The translations under genes were made by a program, and so were the position numbers. From the NCBI GenBank assembly GCA_026874595.1, contig CM049308.1, forward strand, positions 26,396,367-26,460,366: a stretch of 64,000 bases of DNA, in the 5' to 3' direction. The DNA comes from Sipunculus nudus (Eukaryota > Annelida > Sipuncula > Golfingiida > Sipunculidae). Every line of letters starts with the position of its first letter. The first letter of the stretch is position 1. Positions 13,953 through 24,900 of this stretch are shown in pieces. The notes below the pieces were generated by a model, which was not told the DNA's origin, ran no database searches, and saw only the letters and a list, made by a program, of their open reading frames with translations.

Positions 13953-13955
<3 letters not shown>

Positions 13956-14048
<93 letters not shown>

Positions 14049-14076
14049 AGTTAATAAATATATATATATATGTGTG
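13956..14076. repeat. Long (AT)n microsatellite with AAATAT/ACAT interruptions
   Basis: Three (AT)n blocks are separated by short interruptions and end in a (GT)n run at 14071-14082. Confidence 0.95.
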
Positions 14077-14334
14077 TGTGTGTATGTATTTCAGACTGAC
14101 CATATAAACAACATGGCACTAACTTTGAAAGCTCTTGATGAATAATATCAAAACTAGTCAGCAGTCAGAGCTTAGTTACTTTTTTAAAAAGACATTATTA
14201 CAAACAAGGTAGAACTATAATTACAAAACTTGTGCAAAGGTAAAAATCACACAGGTTTTACATCAATAATCAAACAAAGAATCAGTTGTTCAGAAATATA
14301 AATGGAAACTAGATATTTCTTGGCACCGCAGGTG

Positions 14335-15923
14335 CCATAGTTTCCCCAGACATTTAATCCCCCCCCCCCTTTAAGAATAGGCCCCCCATCTTCAGCAACA
14401 ATTAATATCAGACCACACTCATAGAAAAGGTCATTCTCATAGAAAAGGTCATGATCCAAATTTCAATATACATCATCCCCTAACCCATGTCTATGTATAT
14501 GCAAGAAATCTGTCCATTAGTTTTTGACTTATAATGCTCACAATACTGTTAAGTGGCAATGATGGGGTATTAAACGGCACGAAAACAAGTAAAAGAATAA
14601 CAGGTGGCACCACCTGTTTCCCTTACATGACAACACTATCCAAGATCTTAGTTCAAGTTGATTTTTGGACCAACCAATGCATCCCTTATTGAGAAATTAA
14701 TGATTTTGTGTGATTTTCACCATATATGGCAATATTCAAGGTCAAGGCCACTCATTGGAAAGGTCATGACCCCTATTCAAATAAACATTATCCTATAACC
14801 CATATCTATGTATATGCATAATATGAAAGAAATTTGTCAATTAGTTTTTTACTTATAATGCTCACAGTACTGATAAATGGCAATGATGGGGTATTAAACG
14901 GCACAAAACAAGTAAAAGAATAACAGGTGGCGCCACCTGTTTCCGGTACATGACAATACTTTCCAAGATCTTCGAACATGTTGATTTTTGGAACAATGCA
15001 TGCATCCCTTATTGAGATATGAATGATTTTGTGTAATTTTCACCATATATGGCAATATTCAAGGTCAAGGCCACTCTAATAGGAAAGGTCATGACCCCAA
15101 TTTATATATACATCATCCCATAACCCATGTCTATGTATATGCATAAAATGAAAGAAATCTGTCCATTAGTTTTTGACTTATAATGCTCACAGGTTATAAA
15201 TGTACTGTTGAGTGGCAATGATGGGGTATTAAACGGCACGAAAACAAGTAAAAGAATAACAGGTGGCGCCACCTGTTTCCGGTACATGACATTACTATCC
15301 AAGATCTTCGGTCAAGTTGATTTTTGGACCAATGCATGCATCCCTTATTGAGAAATTAATGATTTTGTGTGATTTTCACCATATATGGCAATATTCAAGG
15401 TCAAGGCCACTCTCATAGGAAAGGTTATGACCCCAATTTAAATAAACATCATCCCATAACCCATATCTATGTATTTGCATAATATGAAAGAAATCTGTCC
15501 ATTAGTTTTTGACTTATAATGCTCACAGTACTGTCAAGTAGCAATTTTGGGGATATTAAACGGCATGAAAACAAGTAAAGAATAATAGGAGGAGCCACCA
15601 GTTTCTGGAACATGACAACCCTATCCATGATCTTCGATCAACTTGATTTTGGGATCAATCCATGCAAGTTTTCTTGAGATATTTAAGAATTTGTGTGATT
15701 TTCCCCAAAATTGAAACTATTCAAGGTCAAGGTCACTCTCCTAGTTGAGGTCATGACCTCATTTTAAATAGGCCTCGTCCTCTCACCCATATCTATACAT
15801 ATCCCAAGTTTGGTAAAGATCCGTGAAATATTTTTTGAGTTATTGTGTCCAAAAGAAATCTCTGCGGCGGCGGCGGTGCGACCGTGCCTAAACCATAGTA
15901 TCTCCAGACTATGTCTGGCGATA
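14335..15923. repeat. Tandem array of ~330-bp units bearing a perfect 20-bp palindrome
   Basis: About four units: palindrome cores at 14603 (one change), 14926, 15262 and 15588 (degenerate), spaced 323, 336 and 326 bp. Two units carry the perfect palindrome AACAGGTGGCGCCACCTGTT (14922-14941 and 15258-15277). Unit landmarks include CCATTAGTTTTTGACTTATAATGCTCACAG, GTATTAAACGGCA and CAAGGTCAAGGCCACTC (positions vary by unit). The array ends at 15862-15923 with (GGC)n, CATAG and a hairpin. No coding signal. Confidence 0.75.
15899..15923. repeat. Hairpin at the end of the 14.3-15.9 kb array
   Basis: TATCTCCAGAC and GTCTGGCGATA form an 11-bp stem with one mismatch around TAT. It is preceded by CCATAG and a (GGC)n run, mirroring the 8083-8150 arrangement on the other strand. 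Confidence 0.6.
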
Positions 15924-17440
15924 CAATGAGACTTTTCATGTCACAGCCAATTTTTGTGATAAATATCTCATGATATCTACAACTTCAAGAAAGCATTTTT
16001 TTTCCGAATTTTGGTTTCCTGAGTTGTAGAAACAATTTTAGAATTCAGGAACCAACCTTGTTTAGTTTACAGTCATGTTTAAACAAATCACACCAGTCTA
16101 ATATCAGTCAGAAAATACAACAGAGATCACTTACACTCATTTGATTGACAGCTCATTTAAATATATGTATTAGACAGACCTCAATTAACGTGAATAAGAC
16201 GACCATGTTTTTCAGTCAAATACACATATGAAAGTGTACATGTATGTTCACATACACACATGTAGCCTGTAGTTACACCAGTAAAAATTAGTGTTTAATG
16301 ATTCACCAGTCTACTTATACATCATGATACAGAATCAAATACCGTTTCGGTATCAATACTTGATGATATATGACCAGATACCAAAGGTATGACATTTAAC
16401 TAGCAACCTCTGGGATTAATATTAGGCAATATGTGAGGCAAAACCTCACTGACCAGAAATCATTTCTTCAGCACCTGATTGGCTAACCCCTGTGTGATCA
16501 AACCAATTCAAAGGGTGTTTTATTATTCAATTTTGCTGAAGAGTCGAGGCAGTGACATGGTTAACTTCAACTAAAAGAAAAGTAACGACTTTGGAGTATG
16601 AACTGTGATACCGCTTTTCCAATTGTATGAAGCCAGCAAATACTGTAAATGCAATGGAGTTGAAATTTTGTGATACATAATGTTTTATCAGAATTTTATT
16701 CACTCGATCTCTTAAGCTGGCTGCAGAACAGGGAATTTGTTGAGCAAGAAGCTGTGTGGCAAAATGTTTCATATTTCTAGTGTTCTACAACATGTTTCAA
16801 GAAACAGAGCATGTTCTATTTCATGCAAACATGTTGCAAAGTGCCTAGTTACTTTTCCAGGTTCAAACCAATAGATTAGCCAATAGTTTAAGGTCAAGGC
16901 ACTTAAGATGCAAAGAGCCATAAATCTTTGATTCAAAAGAGGGCCCCTTTGAATGGACAAAGCCAAAATTTAGTGGTTCTGGGCACATTTTATGTGTAGG
17001 GGTCATTTCTAGGAAACATCTGGAGCAACATGTTTTAATAAGTATGTAAAGCATTATTTAGCACAAAATATTCTCCAATGTGTGAGCTGCTTTATATATT
17101 TTGGGTGGTAGGTGTGTAAAATCCATTGCTCTCAATCAGGTTTATGCTACAATCACCAGTTCAGAGCCTAACTATTGTTCTCTCTTGTGTTATGTTAGCA
17201 CGTTTAATAAAGTTATTCATACGGTTCCTTCTCAGAGTTGATATTCCAGGATTTCTAGGATGCTTATGATTAAAATCCAATTTTTCTATAAAAAAAATAT
17301 TGCCATAAGTACAAAAATATAAATCAGAAGAATGAACATGCTTCGACTTTACTAGATATCTTTATGCTCTTGATAGACTCAAAATGAAACAGAAATATAA
17401 AATAAAGAGCAAGAAACTGACCTATCCACCACAGCACAAA
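15924..17440. other. Unassigned AT-rich stretch
   Basis: No coding exon or complete repeat recognised. A TGATTGACAGCT motif at 16142-16153 matches the core of the inverted repeat at 43643-43804. Confidence 0.35.
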
Positions 17441-17625
17441 TGCTCCGCCCTTTTAACTAATTATTATAATGAGCCCCCAAAACGCTCCTACACAGAAGGT
17501 CTGCCATGCCCATGGTAGCAAGAACTGCTCACAACATGACGTCACAAAGGTTCATGATGTATCACGTTGCATTGACTGATGTCATGAACTGGTATCGCTG
17601 TCCTCCAGCTTGTTGATATACCACA
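17440..17625. promoter_or_regulatory. Candidate regulatory block with a consensus CRE
   Basis: A non-repetitive, less AT-rich segment about 1.2 kb beyond the MCFD2 stop codon, carrying a perfect TGACGTCA at 17537-17544. A role in transcription is inferred from the motif alone. Confidence 0.3.
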
Positions 17626-18836
17626 GTCATTGTGAACTGTCTTGCAATATTTTGGATTATCTGTTTCATACAAATTACATGCCATGTCGGAGGACTGGCT
17701 CGTGCAACCTATAGCCTAGAACTTTTTATACTGTCTCCTTTGCATAAAAAAATATCCTGGAAAACATACCGATATGAGTACTGGAACATAATACACGTGT
17801 TCTGTTTGACAGTGCTTTGTTAAATTATGCACATTTTTTTTTTGTCAGATGGTTGATGCTTTACAATGTTTACATTCACCTGATTGGTTGCTCGTTAATC
17901 CAATGCTTATAATTATTCATTGAATAAATATGGGATCAAGGTCACATAGAGTTCATGGAAAGGTCAATTAAGGTCACATTTGATAATTTAAATATACCTC
18001 TAGAAGATTTATCAAGTACTAACTCTAATATGACAAAAGAAAATAAGAAAACAAAACAACGAATCTTATGATAAGAGCTTTTCTAAATACTAACATGACC
18101 TGCAATTTTAACTCCCCATCAAGGCCAACAAATTGGTAACCTTGATCATATTTAAAATGAAAATGAACTAACTAATTACTTACTACAGCATAGGAAAAAG
18201 AAAAGCTGATATAAACAAATTTACATTCATGGCCTCATGTTGCATTTCAGGAATACTAAAAAGTAAAAATAAAAAGTTTCTTGTGAGCCTTTGAAAAATG
18301 AAACACTTATAATCTGCACCATTCCCCAAATTTTTATGGGAAACTTTTAAAAGATATTGTTTTAAAGAACTGAATATATTTCCTTTTTCATGTTTATTAG
18401 AAGATTTGTGTCCCTTCTAAACTGTTTATGATGACAGATCTTTGAGCAATACCACAGTGGGAGAGGTTTTATTCAATGTCAGCAAGCCATCTACCTCAGA
18501 TAAATGATTTTACATTTACTGACATCATCAGCTTAAATGACAAAGATTTTTAAGACTTCTCTGCCAATAAATATGTTTCAAAACTGCATTCTTCTTATGT
18601 GAATTTTGTATTTTAATTTCATCCATGTTTTGCAAATCCATCAAACAACAAGTTTTTTTATGTTTGGCCCACTTGTATAAATCAATGTCACTTTACAAAA
18701 ATGCTGACATAGGAACTGGTACAGACTTGAGTTTCATTTTATAAAATCACAATACTTCCTGTTTTTTTATACCTAAAAAAAAAAAATTTCCGATGTATGA
18801 ATGTTGTGTCCTGATGATACTGTTCAGCGTCATTGA

Positions 18837-18982
18837 TTAATGTGTGCCTCCTTGTGACAATACAAACTCTGTGTAGTCAACGTAGCCGTCATTGTTCTTA
18901 TCGTCCTCCTCCAGTATACTGTCCACCAGTGCTGATATGTCGTGATCCGACCAACCTGCCACATTGTTGTTATCACCGCCTT
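18837..18982 (-). CDS. MCFD2: MCFD2 last coding exon (EF-hand 2, stop)
   Basis: The acceptor ATTTACAG precedes 18982. Two bases complete Glu108, followed by 47 codons and TAA at 18839-18837. It encodes residues 108-155 with EF-hand loop 2 (135-146) and a short SQGGTH tail. Candidate AATAAA poly(A) signals on the minus strand lie at 18473-18468 and 18398-18393; the 3'UTR end is not determined. Confidence 0.88.
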
Positions 18983-21900
18983 CTGTAAATACACCAGAAG
19001 GACAGTTACTAGACAGTGCAAAACTCAAAGAGCATATATTTCCTTTCCCTAATTTTTTTAGGGGGGTGAGAGGTAACCCCTCCATTTTTTAATGCGGCTC
19101 ATCTGCAGGATCCTATTCTGGTTTTCGGATTTTGAGCCATGGAGGTGACCCATGATTATCACCCGAGCTCTGTGTATCACCCTTGTGGGTCTTGGATGTG
19201 TAAAACCAAAGAACCCCAAAGGGTTCACTCATTTGTGAGTGAACTACGACTGTGGGGTATGGTCTCCCCAATGAGCCTGCTGAGCAGTCACCTTTAATGG
19301 GGACCAAAGGTGAAAAATCTCATTGCCCCTAATCTGAGATTCAAACTCATGATCTCCACATTTTTTTTTATGAAGAATATGTACATGCCAAAAAAAAAAT
19401 TAGACAGTTGTTTCTCATGCAACAATTTTGACAACCTGAATTAAATTTTTTTTTAAGTTGAAATGTATCCATACGAACAGGGATGAATGCATACCCTCCT
19501 GGCCGAGGCAATTACAGATCTGACATCTCATCTAGTAATTCAATAAACCCCTGAGCTATGTATATATTTATAATGATTATCAATAACAGGTATTTTAACA
19601 TAACATCATGTAACAGACAAACACACAGATAATATGTAATGCACAGATAATATGTAATAGGTTTATAAATAATGCATTTTGATAATATACTGAGATGGTG
19701 GGAGTATAATTGAATACATCAATGATTTCAGTACACCATTATGGGTACACCTGTGTGACCAGCCGCTGTTCCAGCACATGAATCACTATCACCAATCCAC
19801 GGGGGATCATATGGACTAGCAGTGGTTTAAATCATCCTGTGCTGACAGGGGGACACCCAGGATGAGTGGTGATGTGCTGTCAATGTAGCCTGTCATTATG
19901 ACTAACTGTCCATCCAGTGATGTCACGCCTCTGTCATACAGGAAGCTCAGAGGTTACGAGGGCCCTCCCAGGCTGTGTCAGCCCTGCGGCCTTTTGATCC
20001 CAACAATGTAGCAATACGAATCAATCTAACGACACCCTGCTTATAGCCTCGTAGTTGATATGCACTCTCTACTGACTCTGACCCATCATCAATAGTTCAT
20101 TGTCTCATTTTCATAAATTTCATGAGATGCATACAGTGCCATAAAAAATATTTATCTACAAATCCACAAGATCACATGTTCAGTGTATGATATTTTCCAT
20201 TCAATTTAACTGACTGTTACACCACATAGTGAATGTACGGCTGGAATATAATTATCACCGACATGCACTGGAAAATTATATAACATCAAGTACAGTGGAA
20301 CTCTGCCTTACGACCTAACCCACAATTGCAACTACCCCCCACAATTACGACCCTTTTCTTGCCCCGAATATATGATCCAGTTAACTATGAATTTCACAAA
20401 TATGACCACCTCCCAAGTTATGACCACTTTGGTCAGTCCTAAAGGTTGTGTAATTGTGGGGTTTTACTCTTCATTCTGATAAATGCAGGTCAACCATGTG
20501 TGAATATACACTGGTGTTTTTTCAGTTATATAATTTCTTTCTTCAAATGATTACAACCAAAACTGTGAAAACATTTCCATCATCTTTCTACAAGAGGCAG
20601 ATTTTAATCACAGGAACACACAGATTTTACTGATAAGACTGAGATGCCATTCATAAAAAATGATGCAGCTCCTTTCGTTGAATTATTGCCCCTTCACTGT
20701 CACCCTGAATAAATGTGTACTGTAGTTGCCATTTCAGCCCAGCAGAAAGCTCAAGCACTCACTGTGAGGCTGACCAAGGTCTGAATCCCACTGAAGAAAA
20801 TTAAAAAATAAACTTTCTCTTATTTAATACTCAGTCTTGAAATTCTGTCCTCTCTCGAGTCAAGACTTGTTTCAATACATTTTTCCCCTCCAACATGAGG
20901 ATATGTGTCCATACCTGCTCATGTATATGCTTGTGTGTGTTGGTGTTTGTTCACTACATAAGTTGCACAACCATGAACTCATGAATTTTTTTCAGGGCAT
21001 TTGGGAATGGGCCAATGAAGAATCTATAAGATTTTTCTGCGAATCTGGCCCATGGTCAAGATTCAAGAACGTCATCAAGGAATATTCAGTCACTTATGCC
21101 TGTACAGTCAATTATAGATGAATGAACCTGGGAATATGGGCTAAAGAAGTGCATACTAAGGCACATGTATTGCAAGTCAAGAATTCGGACAATGCTGACC
21201 CGGTTTGATATCCCTCCCACCTGAACATGATTTTTCCTCATTCTTAAGCATTCATCTTTTTTTTTTCTTTTGAAATCTACAGAACAAACTTTACTTCCCC
21301 TTAAACAACATTTTATTTCACCATATACAGAAATAATCCACCTTTGATGTGCCATGACACCGTTTTTAGCAAACACCATTGTTGACCTTGACCTTGTCAA
21401 TCTTGTCAATTATTTTAGTTGGTCATACACAAAATGGCTCCCTGAGATGATCAAATCTGTGTAGACATTTTTAGACTTTTAGTTTCTTTGTAAATTTCCA
21501 TGGAATTTTCAACTGTCCTGTAAACAGGACTGTCAACAAATTTCTATGAAATTTTCCCTTTTTTTGGAAAAACTAGACTGTTACCTTTATTTATAAACTT
21601 TTTCCTGCTGTGTCAAGCAAGATTATTTTCTTTATAAATATCTCTTCAGTTTTAACCCATTATTGTGAGCAGGACTGTTTTCTTCAAGAGAATTAATGGA
21701 GTCTTCCCTTGGGCTTTATTTAAACAGGGATGCTTAGTTTATTCATAAATTCCTTTAAGTTTTCACTGGCCTGTTTAAGCAGACTTATTACTTAATAAGA
21801 AGACTGTTGTTTTCCTTGTTAATTACCTATCAGTTTGCTAGTGAACAAGACTGCTTCTTTTTATCAATTTCCTTTGAGATTTCTCTGACTCTGTTGAACA

Positions 21901-24900
21901 GGACTATCTACATTCCACTACAACTTTCCACTGAGTTTCCGTCTGTAACAGTCCTGTATAGCAGAACCAGATTTATTCACATCAACTGCTGTTGCTGCTA
22001 CAGGCTGCAAGGTCAGCATCCCAGAGCTGAACCAGCATGAAGAAGAGCTTTTGTGGCTGTCCTGTCATCGTGCTGTCATGTTGAAGCATCCAGCGGTTAA
22101 TGTAGCCGATCCATGAGAGCACTTACGGCAGCAGTTAAGCTGATGCTACTTCACGCGTGCCCGTGTTCAGCTCAGCCTCGTTGTCACTCGAGTGGAACTA
22201 AAACGTCAACATGAAGAGTGCTCACATTGGAATCTGTGCAGAAATTTCAATTAGTTGCGGAAAATATAATTATCTTTCCTGGCACCCATTGAGTCTGCTC
22301 GGCTTTTTGGCACAGAGAGACTCGGACAGGAGCAGAGAGGGCAAAGGTGCTGGGCCAATGTAAATGTCTAATCAACTTAACCTCTATTAGCGGCTCCTTT
22401 TGTGGGTCCAGATGAGGATTTGATGAACATGCCATTTTCAATTAAGTGCCTCTCTCAACCCAGACCTGGCACAGCTGGCGGCATCTGGTGAGCACTTGAA
22501 GAAACAGTCCTTGAGGTGTTTTTTCACTATTGTGCATAAAATTAGTTTAGTATTATATTCAGGTTCACATTTTGTATAAAGGGAACTGAATTAATAAACT
22601 GTTGCATTATACTTATTTGATTAAAATTGACTAAAAAAATTATAAAAGTTACAGAAATGCAAGTACCTATCAAGTAAAGATTTTTAAAATATTTTTCTGA
22701 TTTGATCTACCATTTTAGTAATATGAAGACAATTAACTCATTTTTCACAGTGCTGTGGTATGAATGTGAGTTAAATGAATTACAATTCACACAATTATGC
22801 TATTGCCAATAACATGTCATTTTTTTTATTTGATATTGTCTTTTTTGTGTTATATGTTTAAATACTCATTTTATCAACTGTATTTATGCAATCTACGTAC
22901 ATATATGGTATAAAACATAATTTAATAATAAATGAAATCCCTATGGTCATGTTTCTTTATAATACACCAACAAATACCAATTTACACACTTGAAATACTG
23001 GTAACATGGTTATAATTGACAGCTTAATAAAAAGTTGCTTCTATTTATTACAAATATGTTGCATGCACACTTGTGCAAATTGAGCTTCAAATCTGATTTG
23101 GAAAAGAGTCATCAGTTTTAATTTTTTTTTAACTAAGAACTTGACAGAGGTTATAATTTGAGGCTCTGGAAAATAAAATTGCAGGAAATGTGCAGGTTGA
23201 GGCTGACGTGAATTGCCATTCTGTCTTTTTTACAGAACATTCTTAAAAGGCAGAGACTTAAAGGAAGACTGTATAAATTCAAGATAAACTTCTGATAACA
23301 CACATGCATCTAGTCATAAGCATTACAGGTTATTCTCAAATGTATAGTTATGAACAGATGTAGAAATACACACTGCTTTCTGCAAGGAAAGACTCCAGCT
23401 CACAAGTACTGAACTTATACTTATTTAGACAGGAATAGAGAACGGGACGGCTGCCACCGGCTGCCCAGTTAAGATCAAGCTTATATGATCAGTTGCTGAC
23501 GATATTTCATTAAGCTGAAGTGAGCCGATTTTGTACAGCTCTGTATGGCTTGAGAAAACTTTAATACAAAAACTTGAATGTTTTACAATATACAGACTAA
23601 TACAGTTTAAAGTTAGTTTTGTTAATTTTGATGCTGACAGGTTGAAGTTCCTCACATTATAATACATGGTCAAGCCTGACACCCTTAAAAATATAATCCA
23701 CGATTCCACTGAAAGCTCACCTGATTTGCAACATTTTGGCATAAAACTGGTCATGTAATATATATGTAAATAAAATGGCAACTTTGTAACATCGTCAAAT
23801 GAATAGCCTTTCAAGTCAGTTAAAGCCAGCCAATGCGACATTTTGCAAGCTCATTTTGTGCAGCTCTGTATGGCTTGAGAAAACTTTAATACTAAAACAT
23901 GAATATTTTACAAATAAAAGTGCCCAAAACATATACAGACTAATACAATTAAAAGTTAGTTGTTACGAAGACAAATTGTTGAGGGGAAAATCCTGGGCCG
24001 ATCCCGGATTCGAACTCATAAGGTGGCGCACAAAACCGGCGTACCAACCACTTCGCTAGCAAAGCAAGCTTCACTAGCGATACTGTTCGGTCCGCTTTTA
24101 TGTCACCCCGTAATACACCCCCTCTTAAGAGCGTTCTGCTATCAGAACAAGACTAATTATCCCAGGAGTCACACTTTGGTGAGCTTTTTCCCTGGGCCAC
24201 AAAGTTAACCGTCACATCGGACAAGCCCCCATTTTTGTTATGAAGACAAATAAATGAGGGGGAAAATCCTGGGCTGATTCCGGAGTCGAACCCAGGTCAG
24301 TGGCGTACAAGTCCGGCGTACCAACCCCTTCGCTAGAAAAACAAGCTTCACTAGTGAGACAGTTCAGTCCGCTTTTATGTCACCCCATAACATAGTTTTG
24401 TTGATTTTGATGCTGACAAAGTTGAAGTTTCCTGCATTATAATACACGATCAAGCCTGATACCCTTAAAAAATATAATCAGGGATTCCACTGAAAGCTCA
24501 CCTGATTTGCAACAATTTGGCGTAATACAGATAACATGTAATATATATGTAAATAAAATGGTAACTTCAGTGGTAAGCCAGTTTAAGCCAGCCGATGCAA
24601 CATTTTACAAGTTGAGTTGAGCCAATAAACTCTGCTTACTACTACAGTAAGCTGTCTCTCTGTCCAAGCCAGCCGCATTTGTGTGGCTAACACAGCTCTT
24701 GGCTTTAGACAGGAATCATTACACCAGGGACCAGTCGAAGTGGTCTAGTGGTCACATGGGCCTTGCTTGCTAAGAAAATATGAGGGGGACAATCAAAGGA
24801 GTATTGACAGATACTGTAGATGGCTTTATGTTTGTTTTATTTAATTCTTACAATTTTCACATTTTCTGTGTATTAAAAGGGTTGCAATTGCATGATCTTA

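Larger units (their letters stand above)
23961..24392 (-). mobile_element. TRIM retrotransposon with tRNA-like boxes in its LTRs
   Basis: Two 157-bp direct repeats (23961-24117 and 24236-24392) flank a 118-bp interior. Termini are TGTTAYG/CRTAACA. The 4-bp target duplication TAGT is at 23957-23960 and 24393-24396. Read on the minus strand, the 5' LTR is followed after AAAA by TGGGGGCTTGTCCG, one mismatch from the tRNA-Pro primer site TGGGGGCTCGTCCG. AAGAGGGGG (a polypurine tract) abuts the 3' LTR. No coding capacity, so it depends on another element. The uninterrupted sister copy at 23614-23640 shows the empty site. Confidence 0.85.
23513..24600. repeat. ~325-bp tandem duplication, second copy split by a TRIM
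   Basis: CAGCTCTGTATGGCTTGAG occurs at 23536 and again at 23861. The following ~300 bp (ACTTTAATA, ACAGACTAATACA, GATGCTGACA, CACTGAAAGCTCACCTGATT, ATATATATGTAAATAAAATGG) is repeated in order. The second copy is interrupted between 23960 and 24393 by the TRIM. Confidence 0.85.

Noticed and set aside
18830-19085. Extension of the last MCFD2 exon upstream of 18982 into 19085
   Set aside because: The frame is open, but a TTTACAG acceptor and exact phase match place the exon start at 18982; the extra residues do not resemble MCFD2.
24006-24058. Functional tRNA gene on the minus strand
   Set aside because: A and B boxes are present, but the T-arm and anticodon arm do not pair properly and the unit lies in an LTR repeat, so it is tRNA-like only.
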